Positions 56,241 through 64,000 of a stretch of 64,000 nt of DNA are shown here, piece after piece. Within the stretch, counting starts at the first letter, position 1. Each line of letters starts with the position of its first letter. A program made the translations under genes and the position numbers. Below the pieces are notes generated by a model, which was not told the DNA's origin, did not search any database, and worked only from the letters and a program-made list of their open reading frames with translations. Source of the stretch: Pseudomonas batumici (lineage in GTDB: Bacteria > Pseudomonadota > Gammaproteobacteria > Pseudomonadales > Pseudomonadaceae); assembly GCF_000820515.1 (NCBI RefSeq), contig NZ_JXDG01000006.1, positions 1-64,000 on the forward strand, given 5' to 3'.

Positions 56241-58310
56241 ATGACGCGCACTCGAAAGATTCTTGCCTGGACCGGTGCCAGCCTCATCCTCCTGCTGGTG
56301 GCGCTGGTCGCCAGCATTGCCCTGTTCGATTGGAACCGGATCAAGCCACCGATCAATGCCAAGGTGTCGGCCATCCTCCATCGCCCCTTCGCCATCAATG
56401 GCGACCTGGCCCTGCGCTGGCAACGCGAAGTGGACGAGGGCGGTTGGCGGGCCTGGGTGCCCTGGCCCCATCTGATCGCCGAGGACCTGACCCTGGGCAA
56501 TCCGGACTGGGCGAAGAACCCGCAGATGGTCACGCTCAAGCGTGTCGAGCTGCGTCTTTCACCGCTTCCGCTGCTGGCGCGGCAGGTGGTCATCCCGCGC
56601 ATCGACCTGACCGAGCCCGATGCCAACCTCGAACGCCTGGCCGATGGCAGCGCCAGCTGGACCTTCCAGCTCGATCCCAAGGACCCGAATGCCGAACCCT
56701 CCAGCTGGGTGGTGGATATCGGTGCCATCGGCTTTGACAAGGGGCATGTCAGCCTCGACGACCAGAGCCAGAAAGCCCGCCTCGAGGTGGTGATCGATCC
56801 GTTGGGCAAGTCCATTCCGTTCGGCGATATCGTCGGTGACAAGGCGGCGAAAAAGGCCCTGGAGAAGGGTTCGGCCCCCCAGGACTATGCCTTTGCGCTG
56901 AAGGTCAAAGGCCAGTACCACGGCCAGAACCTTGCCGGCAGCGGCAAGATCGGCGGCCTGCTGGCCTTGCAGGACGCCGCCAAACCCTTTCCGGTGCAGG
57001 CGGACGTGAAGGTCGCCGACACCCGGATCGCCGTCGCCGGGACCCTGACCGACCCACGCAACCTTGGCGCCCTCGACCTGCGCCTGACCCTGTCCGGCAG
57101 CAGCCTGGGCAACCTGTACCCGCTGACTGGTGTCACCCTGCCGGCTTCGCCGGCGTATGAGACCGACGGTCATCTGATCGCCAAGCTGCGCGATCCCGCC
57201 GGGGCCGTGTTCACCTACGAGAACTTCAACGGCAAGATCGGCACCAGTGATATTCACGGCGACCTCGTTTATGTGGCGAGTCAGCCGCGCCCCAAGCTCA
57301 GCGGTACCCTGGTGTCCAACCAACTGCTGATGACCGACCTGGCCCCCCTGATCGGCGCCGACTCCAACGCCAAGCAGAAGGCCCGTGGCGGCGAAAGCAA
57401 ACAGCCGGCGGACAAGCTGCTGCCGGTGGAAGAGTTCCGTACCGAGCGCTGGCGCGACATGGATGCCGATGTCGAGTTCACCGGCAAGCGCATCGTCCAC
57501 AGCAGCGAACTGCCGTTCACCGACCTCTATACCCACCTGGTGCTCACCGACGGCGAGCTGAGCCTTGAGCCCCTGCGTTTTGGCGTGGCGGGTGGCAAAC
57601 TCGATGCGCAGATCCACCTCGACGGCCGCAGTACGCCGATGCAGGGCCGGGCCAAGCTGACGGCGCGCAACTTCAAGCTCAAGCAGCTGTTTCCCACTTT
57701 CGAGCCGATGCAGACCAGCTTCGGCGAGCTCAATGGCGACGCGGATATCACGGGCACCGGGAATTCGGTGGCGAAATTGTTCGGCAGCTCCAATGGCGAC
57801 CTGAAGATGCTGGTCAACGATGGCGCCATCAGCCGCGGGCTGATGGAGATCGCCGGGCTCAACGTGGGCAACTACGTGGTCGGGAAAATCTTTGGCGACA
57901 AGGAAGTGAAGATCAACTGCGCGGCGGCGGACCTGGGGATCAAGAGCGGCCTGGCGACCAGCCGGCTGTTTGTCTTCGATACCGAGAACGCGATCATCTA
58001 CATCAATGGCACGGCCAACTTTGCCAACGAACAGCTGGACCTGAAGGTCACCCCTGAATCCAAGGGCCTGCGTCTGTTGTCCTTGCGCTCGCCCTTGTAC
58101 GTGCGGGGCCCGTTCATCAAGCCCGATGCCGGTGTGCAGGCGGTACCGTTGATGTTGCGCGGCGCGGCCATGGCGGCCCTGGGTGTGATTGCCGGGCCGG
58201 CGGCGGGGCTGCTGGCGTTGGTGGCGCCCAGTGGTGATGTACCGAACCAGTGCGCGCCGTTGTTGCAACAGATGAAGGCGGGCAAGACGCCGAAGACGGT
58301 GAAGGGCTGA
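56241..58310 (+). CDS. AsmA family protein
   Basis: A 689-residue inner-membrane-anchored periplasmic protein. One N-terminal span (about 9-30, LAWTGASLILLLVALVASIALF) is followed by the AsmA N-terminal domain (WNRIKPPINAKVSAILHRPFAINGDLALRW), a long beta-rich repeat region and the conserved AsmA C-terminal domain (ADITGTGNSVAKLFGSSNGDLKMLVNDGAISRGLMEIAGLNVGNYV). AsmA/YhdP-type proteins are thought to bridge lipids between membranes. AGGAG at 56227-56231 fixes the ATG at 56241. It lies ahead of a lipase gene with a 121-base gap; cotranscription is possible. Confidence 0.88.
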   Translation: MTRTRKILAWTGASLILLLVALVASIALFDWNRIKPPINAKVSAILHRPFAINGDLALRWQREVDEGGWRAWVPWPHLIAEDLTLGNPDWAKNPQMVTLKRVELRLSPLPLLARQVVIPRIDLTEPDANLERLADGSASWTFQLDPKDPNAEPSSWVVDIGAIGFDKGHVSLDDQSQKARLEVVIDPLGKSIPFGDIVGDKAAKKALEKGSAPQDYAFALKVKGQYHGQNLAGSGKIGGLLALQDAAKPFPVQADVKVADTRIAVAGTLTDPRNLGALDLRLTLSGSSLGNLYPLTGVTLPASPAYETDGHLIAKLRDPAGAVFTYENFNGKIGTSDIHGDLVYVASQPRPKLSGTLVSNQLLMTDLAPLIGADSNAKQKARGGESKQPADKLLPVEEFRTERWRDMDADVEFTGKRIVHSSELPFTDLYTHLVLTDGELSLEPLRFGVAGGKLDAQIHLDGRSTPMQGRAKLTARNFKLKQLFPTFEPMQTSFGELNGDADITGTGNSVAKLFGSSNGDLKMLVNDGAISRGLMEIAGLNVGNYVVGKIFGDKEVKINCAAADLGIKSGLATSRLFVFDTENAIIYINGTANFANEQLDLKVTPESKGLRLLSLRSPLYVRGPFIKPDAGVQAVPLMLRGAAMAALGVIAGPAAGLLALVAPSGDVPNQCAPLLQQMKAGKTPKTVKG

Positions 58311-58431
58311 CGCACGGCCCGGCACCGGCGGGCCTGCTCGCCACACTGCATTTGTCATCTTCAATGCCGATGCTTTGACCTTCGCAGTGCAAGCCAGGCG
58401 TTGGCTTTTGACCTTCATGGATGCTCACGGG

Positions 58432-59322
58432 ATGTCGCAGGAACTTGCTACACGTTATCCGTTGGTGCTGGTGCCGGGTATGTTGGGTTTTGTCCGCCTG
58501 GTGTTTTTCCCCTATTGGTACGGGATCGTCCCGGCGTTGCGGCGCGGTGGGGCGCAGGTGTTTCCGGTGGCGGTCTCGCCGCTGCATTCCAACGAGGTTC
58601 GCGGTGAACAGTTGCTGGCGCGGATCGAGCAGATCCGCCGCGATACCGGGGCCGACAAGGTCAACCTGATCGGCCATAGCCAGGGCGCGCTGACCGCCCG
58701 TTATGCGGCGGCGAAGCGGCCGGAGTGGGTGGCCTCGGTGACCTCGGTCGCCGGTCCCAATCATGGTTCGGAGCTGGCGGACTATTTTGACAAGCACTAT
58801 CCACGTGAGGAGCTGCGTGCCCGTCTGCTCAGCCTGTTGCTTTGTGTCGTGGCGCGGGTGATGGGTTGGCTGGACACCGGCCATCACGGGCTGAGCCTGC
58901 CCCTGGACCTGCCGGCTTCACACCAGTCGCTGACCAGCGAAGGCGTCGCGCTGTTCAATCGGCAATACCCGCAAGGATTGCCGCGGAGCTGGGGTGGGCA
59001 GGGCGATGAGCTGGTGAATGGTGTGCGTTACTACTCCTGGTCCGGCACCTTGCAGCCCGGGATCACGGATCGTGGCCGCAATCTGTTCGATGCGACCAAC
59101 CGCAGTTGCCGGCTGTTTGCCAGGACCTTCGTGCGTGAGGCCGGGCAGTGCGATGGTATGGTCGGTCGTTACAGCTCGCATCTGGGCACGGTCATTGGCG
59201 ATGACTATCCGCTGGACCACTTCGATATCGTCAACCAGTCGCTGGGGCTGGTGGGTAAAGGCGCGGAGCCGATTCGGTTGTTTGTGGAGCATGCTCGGCG
59301 GCTGAAACAGGCGGGTCTCTGA
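58432..59322 (+). CDS. Triacylglycerol lipase-like alpha/beta hydrolase
   Basis: A 296-residue hydrolase of the Pseudomonas lipase (family I) type. It begins YPLVLVPGMLGFV, with the oxyanion segment, and has the nucleophile elbow GHSQG (NLIGHSQGALTARYAA), SVAGPNHGSELAD, the acid region VGRYSSHLGTVIGDDYPLDH with the catalytic His nearby, and a helical C-terminus. Secreted family members have a signal peptide; here none is visible from the ATG at 58432 (or 58417), so it may be cytosolic. No foldase gene is adjacent. A degraded copy of its 3' end lies at about 60642-60750. Confidence 0.88.
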   Translation: MSQELATRYPLVLVPGMLGFVRLVFFPYWYGIVPALRRGGAQVFPVAVSPLHSNEVRGEQLLARIEQIRRDTGADKVNLIGHSQGALTARYAAAKRPEWVASVTSVAGPNHGSELADYFDKHYPREELRARLLSLLLCVVARVMGWLDTGHHGLSLPLDLPASHQSLTSEGVALFNRQYPQGLPRSWGGQGDELVNGVRYYSWSGTLQPGITDRGRNLFDATNRSCRLFARTFVREAGQCDGMVGRYSSHLGTVIGDDYPLDHFDIVNQSLGLVGKGAEPIRLFVEHARRLKQAGL

Positions 59323-59358
59323 AGGGCTGTTCAAGTCACTCATGCGCTTTTGTATCGA

Positions 59359-60522
59359 TTACCGCTGAACCGCTCTCGTCAGCCATTGCGCCATCGATGA
59401 GTCTTCCAGCGCGTACTCGCCCCGGTTCGCCTTCCAGACCAGTTCTTTCTCACGCAGAACGTCGAGCGCTTTCTGGACGTTCGGGGTCGTTGCGTTTGGC
59501 TCTGCCTGGACCTGCTCCAGCTTCCGATTCACGTCCAGAAGCGTTTGCTCCGCGAAAGGGGCGAATGGTTGCTTACCGATCGTCCGCTCGGCCATCACCA
59601 CCAGGACGGCCTGTTGAAGTGGTGACAGATCGTTGTAGGCGCTCTCGTAGTCGCTCCAAGCCCCAGCTTGGTGATTGAGAGCGCCTGTACGCAGCAGGTC
59701 GCCAAGGTTGCAGGCTTCGCCTAGACCGACGCTGACTTCTGTGAGCAGCTTGTTCAGCATCTCGGGGCGGCGTCCGACCCGTTGGAATGCATATTCCATA
59801 TCCTCGATGTTGAACTGGTTGGTCGCGGCGAGGCGGCGATTCCACACATCAGTGACGAACCCGACAAAGTCGTGTGCCAGCAGTGGGAATGGCGTGATGT
59901 TCGCGCCGTAGAAGGGCTGCTTGCTCTTGAGGACCAGGTTTGCCAGCTTGTCCCGGCTCGACCCCGTGAAAACCAGCCGCAGGCCGTCCGGGCGGTTGCC
60001 ACGGTTGAGGTGATCCCGTGCGGCCTTGAGGGCGAACATTGTGTTGACCCCGCTTTCACTGTTGAGCGCATGCTGGGCCTCGTCGATGATAAGGATGACC
60101 ATCTTCCCAGAGACTTCGTGAAGCACTTCCAGTGCCTTGGCGAGCGTTGTGCCGCTGGGCAGTTGGGATTTGGTGAAGTCCCAACTCAGGGTGCGAAGAA
60201 GGTTGATCTTCTCGATGCCGGCTTTCTTCGCCGCTTTGCTCACGGCGCTATCGAACTCGCTTAGCGCGCTCCCGATGGCACCTGAGATCAGGTCGGCAGG
60301 GTCTGTTTCACGGCTTGCCCACAGATCGACGTAGACAGCCAACCATCCTCGCTTCTCGCATTCCGGGATGAAGTCGTTGCTCAGGAAGGTGCTCTTGCCG
60401 GTGCGGCGTGGTGCGGCCAAGAACAATCCCGAGCTGTAATCGACAAACGACTCACCCGCCAAGTCGCGGGCAAGCGACTCTGCCAGTGCTTCGCGCTTGA
60501 AGATTGGGCGTGACGGACTCAT
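59359..60522 (-). CDS. AAA+ family ATPase of unknown role
   Basis: A 387-residue P-loop ATPase. An N-terminal segment (IFKREALAESLARDLAGESF) is followed by Walker A AAPRRTGKST (~39-48), Walker B MVILIIDEAQH and a sensor-type TGSS. A C-terminal winged-helix-like region covers about 270-385. The single-gene architecture resembles orphan ATPases found in genomic islands. The ATG at 60522 with GAGGA is preferred over an ATG seven codons earlier. An inverted-repeat operator lies just upstream. The gene is lower in GC than its neighbours and sits between the intact lipase gene and a lipase fragment, which suggests insertion. Confidence 0.75.
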   Translation of the reverse strand: MSPSRPIFKREALAESLARDLAGESFVDYSSGLFLAAPRRTGKSTFLSNDFIPECEKRGWLAVYVDLWASRETDPADLISGAIGSALSEFDSAVSKAAKKAGIEKINLLRTLSWDFTKSQLPSGTTLAKALEVLHEVSGKMVILIIDEAQHALNSESGVNTMFALKAARDHLNRGNRPDGLRLVFTGSSRDKLANLVLKSKQPFYGANITPFPLLAHDFVGFVTDVWNRRLAATNQFNIEDMEYAFQRVGRRPEMLNKLLTEVSVGLGEACNLGDLLRTGALNHQAGAWSDYESAYNDLSPLQQAVLVVMAERTIGKQPFAPFAEQTLLDVNRKLEQVQAEPNATTPNVQKALDVLREKELVWKANRGEYALEDSSMAQWLTRAVQR

Positions 60523-60556
60523 CGTATTATCCTCGTATATCATGACAGCTATAATT

Positions 60557-60583
60557 TATACCTAATTAGATAAAGTAGGTATA
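60557..60583 (-). promoter_or_regulatory. Inverted-repeat operator at the AAA+ ATPase promoter
   Basis: TATACCTAATT and AAGTAGGTATA form a 27-base imperfect inverted repeat (10 of 11 arm positions pair) in an AT-rich promoter region, 35-60 bases upstream of the start codon. It could bind the ATPase's own regulator or an unlinked HTH protein. Confidence 0.5.
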
Positions 60584-60641
60584 CAGCGTGTCGGATCCTA
60601 TGTGCGAAAAGGGGACGTATTTATGTGTGCCAGGCAAAGCT

Positions 60642-60750
60642 TGGTCGTCCGCTATAGCTCGCATCTGGGGCTGGTGGGCAAGGGCGCGGAGCTGATTCGG
60701 TTGTTTGTCGAGCATGTCTGGCGGCTGAAGCAGGCGGGTGTTTGCAGGGC
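60642..60750 (+). pseudogene. Degraded duplicate of the lipase gene 3' end
   Basis: The frame VVRYSSHL-GLVGKGAELIRLFVEHVWRLKQAG matches the lipase C-terminus VGRYSSHL...GLVGKGAEPIRLFVEHARRLKQAG. At DNA level it lacks 60 bases that lie between two CTGGG sequences in the lipase gene (59182-59186 and 59242-59246), i.e. a clean in-frame deletion between short direct repeats. The stop codon has changed (CTCTGA to TTTGCA). No lipase body precedes it, so it is not functional. Confidence 0.75.
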
Positions 60751-60802
60751 GTTTTTTATGGTGACCGAGACCTGTAGAAGCCGCTGATACCCTGCGTATG
60801 AG

Positions 60803-61756
60803 TTAAACCTCCAGTCCGCGCTCGCGCTCCAGATCGATCAAACGTGTAGTCGGGCCGTCGGGGCGCAGGCGTTCCAAGACGATTTCTGGCCAGCGGTTAC
60901 GGGAGCGGCGTTTGGTGATGTTGTAGGTGAGGTCCTGAATACGATGTGCTGGGTGGTAAGCGATATGCACCAGCAGTGAAAGTACATCCAACCCACTGAG
61001 GTAATTCTTACCGCTGGCAGCTTGCCTTTTTTTAGTCATGTTTCTGATGTGGTGGCGCAGGATGTCGGAGGCTTTCAGGTGAGCCGCCAACTGACTTTTC
61101 ACAAAGTCATCAGACTCGCAGTGGCGACCCTCCTTGTCGAACCAAGGGCCGTTATTCATATAGGCTCGAATATATTCCCAGAAGCCTTTTTGCATTTTTA
61201 GCGTTTTGCCGAATGGGGTCCCAACGCTCAGCATCAATGTTTTTTTTGGCTCGCCTAAATGGTGGACCCGTATTTCCATTGAGGCGTGGTGAGTGCCTCC
61301 AGTATAAAGGCCTGTCATATTGAATTCGTAGGCAATGGCTTGAATGTCATCCCAAGGGGTGTGATAGATCTTCCCGTGGTGCTCAAAATACACTTCGCGA
61401 GTACGGCGGTTAAATATTATTGGTAAGGGGAGTTTTTGTCGGGTCTCCCAAAAAAATGGAATGATAAATGCCAAAGGGGCCAAGGTGAGCATGAGTTTAA
61501 CACCTTCCCACTCGCGATCGAATGCCATCCATATAGCCATCACGAAAAAAAATAGGCTCCCTAGGCTTAGTATTCCAGTTATCAGACCATGATTGGTTTC
61601 TGTTCCGGTTTGCAGAGAAAGGTAATTGTTTTGGTGCTCATCGGTGATGAATAATTCGATAGGTAACTCGCCCGTTGATATTTCGGCACTGAGTCTCGTC
61701 GGCTGCGTTTCGTCGCAACTGAGGGGCATGTGTCTTGTTTGATGGCTCATGTCCAT
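60803..61756 (-). CDS. DUF6708-like membrane protein, probable partner of the VasX-type effector
   Basis: A 317-residue protein. A ~55-residue hydrophilic N-terminus leads to two membrane spans (about 57-79 and 88-106), then a cytoplasmic domain with IIFNRRTREVYFEHHGKIYHTPWDDIQAI, typical of the DUF6708 family. It overlaps the stop of the upstream effector-like gene by 10 bases (an in-frame ATG at 61750 would overlap by 4), and GAGGAG precedes the ATG at 61756. Proteins of this type are frequently encoded next to VasX/BTH_I2691-type effectors, where an immunity role is plausible but, to my knowledge, unproven. Confidence 0.65.
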   Translation of the reverse strand: MDMSHQTRHMPLSCDETQPTRLSAEISTGELPIELFITDEHQNNYLSLQTGTETNHGLITGILSLGSLFFFVMAIWMAFDREWEGVKLMLTLAPLAFIIPFFWETRQKLPLPIIFNRRTREVYFEHHGKIYHTPWDDIQAIAYEFNMTGLYTGGTHHASMEIRVHHLGEPKKTLMLSVGTPFGKTLKMQKGFWEYIRAYMNNGPWFDKEGRHCESDDFVKSQLAAHLKASDILRHHIRNMTKKRQAASGKNYLSGLDVLSLLVHIAYHPAHRIQDLTYNITKRRSRNRWPEIVLERLRPDGPTTRLIDLERERGLEV

Positions 61757-64000
61757 GCGAGCTCCTCTATTTCGATGGGTGGCAGGGTCAGGCCTTCCAG
61801 CGGTGAGTAGAAAAGCTTGCCTTGGATTTTATCCAGGCTCCAACCTGCACTGTTTGTGTAATAAATGCGTCTATAGGTTTTTACCCCTCGAGTTGATGGA
61901 ACCCGGCTACCGATATGTGGTTGGAAATCCTTCCCAGTCAGCAGTATTTTTTGAGGTGCCTCCTTGTGGGTATAACCTCTTCCCCAAATCTCAATGCCCT
62001 CGAATCGAATCGTGTCATCACGAAACTCCTGTTGTCCCGTCAAATGAAGGAGTAGATAGGTGGATGACACAGCACCGTTGTAGGGGTGAATCTCATTGAA
62101 TCGATGAATTGCGAAGTGAATGGGGAATACTACTTTGTAAAACTCCATCATGGACGACTCGTAGTCATCGGCCCACGCCGCTGGCCGAATGCCGAACCGG
62201 GTGTTTTTGAGCCATTTTTCCAGAGGCCTGTCCTGAACGAAGGCGAGCGTAACAACGCCACCAATAATCACCAGGGTAAGACCGATGGTCAAAAGATTAA
62301 GAATCGGGACTCGACTCATCAGTTTGCTGGCCGCAAGGCTATCGCCAATGATCGTCGCATCACGTGCTGCACGAACAACTCTGGAAATTTTGAAGTACGT
62401 TGCAGCATTGGCTCCAGAGACTATTGTTAAAATACTGTTGGCGGCGACTGCATCAAAGTCTCCTGCTGAGTAAGCTTCCAGAGCACCTTTCCCAAAAATT
62501 ATAATATCGAGTGCCGAAATAATGGCATTTGTAAACGCGAGGGCTGAGGCGATTTTTAGGGTGCTGGAGAGGGCCCGTCTCGAATCAATAGAGTCTGCTC
62601 CTGACGCTTTGGCGATTTTTTTCCATTCCGACTCGGCTCCTGATTGTACAAGCGCTGTTCCCGCAGCGAGGACACCCAGGAGGCCACCAAAGCCGTTTAT
62701 TGCAGTTTTGATCGAAGGGGTACTTTTGAGATCATTGGCGCCCCAAAAGAAATTGACCCCAGCCACCACCAGAACCAAGGTTTTCACGGGGGAGTCTTGT
62801 AGAGCCTCCTTGCTCATCTTCAACAGGTTTTTCAATTCCGCTTCCGGTCGCAAAAGATGCTCAATCGACGGTAGGGGCTTCGTTGCACTGTTCACCTGCG
62901 GTACTGAAACCAGATGAAGGAACGGCAATGCTTCTTTGATAGCGCCTGCAACTGGCTTCGGTGGTAGCGTCTCGGGAGGTGCTTGGGGGCGGGTTCCCAT
63001 CAGATCGCTGAACCATTGCGATATCTGCGTTGGCGTGGCCGCGACCATATCGATACGCTGTTGGCTGCGACTTAAGGCCGAGCCCATATACAAACGCGCA
63101 ATGCTATTAGGCAAGTCCTCTGCGTTGCGCATTTGTGCCGCGAATACGGGACTCAACGCGGCAAGTAGCCGGTCCGAGGCCTTGATCTGGCTGTGCTGCG
63201 CCAAGTTATCGGCACTTTTGTTAAAGGCGTTGATCATGCTCAACGCTTGGGCCAGTTTGTTTCCGAGCTTGAGCAAAGCTTGTGCATTGTCGACCAGGGC
63301 GTCACCCAGGTCGACCAGGCGCTTTATCTCTGAAATGCCGGTGCGTTGTGCAATACCCATCACTGCCCAGATCAGCCATGGTTTCTTCGTTACCTGATCT
63401 GGGTCGAGGGCTCGGCCCAGCGTCTTTACCCCAAAGCTGGTACTGGATGGGCCGACACAGGCGAGGGCGAATTGTTCTCCCAATTCTTCCAGTGCAGCAG
63501 GTTGTGTGATGTCGAAGTGACCACAGGCTGTGGCGAGTGTCGCGGGGCTTTCAAGGTTTAGGGTGTTGAACCAGGCGCCCCAGAGTTTCGATAGTTCCCG
63601 TAGGTCCAGTTCATAAGCTCGAGTTTCACTGTCATGCTCGTTCCATGTTTTTTGCAGCAGGTCGTACTGCGTGGCATCGGGCAAAATTCGACGAATCTGG
63701 TAATTACTTTCGCTTAACGAGCGGATGACCCCTGCCATTGCCCAGTCGTCGCGCCGTTGCTTACGGCGTTTCTCGAAAGCGGACATTTGTGTTTGGATCA
63801 AGCGGGCAAGGTCCTGCAACACCCCCCAGGTGTCGTCGACCACCGCATAGGTCTGGAACTCGCAGACACTCATGTCCTCAAGGGCCTTGAGCCAGTCTGG
63901 TGTCTGGCTAACGGGATCCTGGCTCCAGCCATAACCATCGAGGTCCATGTAATCGCCGATGGATTCATGGATGTCCCTGACCAGCCCACTCATCGGCGCC
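61747..64000 (-). CDS. VasX/BTH_I2691-type putative T6SS effector, C-terminal part (5' end outside window)
   Basis: The frame is open through the right edge of the window, so only the last ~750 residues are seen. The family's conserved N-terminal region (usually 200 or more residues) is missing from view. Counting from the in-frame ATG at 63993, a helical soluble part is followed by four hydrophobic segments at about 405-425, 435-455, 478-505 and 565-590. A family-like segment FGIRPAAWADDYESSMMEFYKVVF and a C-terminal domain that could be the active or immunity-binding part come next. By analogy with VasX this would be a membrane-permeabilising effector delivered by type VI secretion. GC is visibly lower than in the core genes. 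Confidence 0.65.
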   Translation of the reverse strand, partial: APMSGLVRDIHESIGDYMDLDGYGWSQDPVSQTPDWLKALEDMSVCEFQTYAVVDDTWGVLQDLARLIQTQMSAFEKRRKQRRDDWAMAGVIRSLSESNYQIRRILPDATQYDLLQKTWNEHDSETRAYELDLRELSKLWGAWFNTLNLESPATLATACGHFDITQPAALEELGEQFALACVGPSSTSFGVKTLGRALDPDQVTKKPWLIWAVMGIAQRTGISEIKRLVDLGDALVDNAQALLKLGNKLAQALSMINAFNKSADNLAQHSQIKASDRLLAALSPVFAAQMRNAEDLPNSIARLYMGSALSRSQQRIDMVAATPTQISQWFSDLMGTRPQAPPETLPPKPVAGAIKEALPFLHLVSVPQVNSATKPLPSIEHLLRPEAELKNLLKMSKEALQDSPVKTLVLVVAGVNFFWGANDLKSTPSIKTAINGFGGLLGVLAAGTALVQSGAESEWKKIAKASGADSIDSRRALSSTLKIASALAFTNAIISALDIIIFGKGALEAYSAGDFDAVAANSILTIVSGANAATYFKISRVVRAARDATIIGDSLAASKLMSRVPILNLLTIGLTLVIIGGVVTLAFVQDRPLEKWLKNTRFGIRPAAWADDYESSMMEFYKVVFPIHFAIHRFNEIHPYNGAVSSTYLLLHLTGQQEFRDDTIRFEGIEIWGRGYTHKEAPQKILLTGKDFQPHIGSRVPSTRGVKTYRRIYYTNSAGWSLDKIQGKLFYSPLEGLTLPPIEIEELAWT

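Noticed and set aside
60602..60787. A 61-codon plus-strand gene
   Set aside because: Most of it is the degraded lipase 3' fragment; it lacks a ribosome site and any complete domain.

Overview
The window is a piece of a Pseudomonas chromosome, most likely from the P. fluorescens group. It has high GC, Pseudomonas-type REP palindromes between genes, and a gene order that I recall as broadly shared with the P. aeruginosa stretch from queG to the urease accessory genes. No plasmid backbone, complete insertion sequence, prophage or CRISPR array is visible.

Left half (1-26.5 kb), core housekeeping. After the tail of an unknown gene comes queG on the minus strand. A tightly packed plus-strand run follows: nnrD-tsaE-amiB-mutL-miaA-hfq-hflX-hflK-hflC (metabolite repair, tRNA modification, cell-wall hydrolysis, mismatch repair, RNA chaperone, membrane protease regulators). 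Then hisZ-purA, a chemoreceptor, tRNA-Leu(CAG), rnr-rlmB, the ribosomal cluster rpsF-rpsR-(DUF2232)-rplI, dnaB and the radical-SAM gene ygiQ.

Middle (26.5-44 kb). A three-gene unit encodes a hydrophobic, possibly pore-forming protein and two tandem paralogous membrane proteins; it looks like a toxin with duplicated immunity. A sigma-54-type promoter then precedes an operon of unknown chemistry: transglutaminase-DUF2126, circularly permuted ATP-grasp/alpha-E, and a second transglutaminase. A 26-residue peptide gene converges on its end. Azurin (with an ANR-type box), an unknown anchored protein and the NAD salvage genes pncB-nadE follow. Then come a LysR regulator divergent from amaB-amaA (pipecolate/lysine catabolism) and, behind a near-perfect sigma-54 promoter, a five-gene branched-chain-amino-acid-type ABC transporter.

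Right part (48-59.3 kb). An ~830-base non-coding stretch carries many DnaA-box-like sequences. It is followed by an SDR enzyme, an AGE-family sugar epimerase/isomerase, urease accessory genes ureE-ureF-ureG-hupE/ureJ, a DesT-like regulator without desaturase genes beside it, a secreted protein built of 96-bp repeats, an AsmA-family protein and a lipase.

Right end (59.3-64 kb), accessory DNA. An AAA+ ATPase gene lies between the intact lipase 3' end and a degraded second copy of that end. Next is a lower-GC pair: a DUF6708-like membrane protein and the C-terminal ~750 residues of a VasX/BTH_I2691-type putative type VI secretion effector that runs off the window.

All assignments were made by reading the sequence; no database search was run. 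Gene starts were chosen from ribosome binding sites, overlaps and recalled family N-termini.
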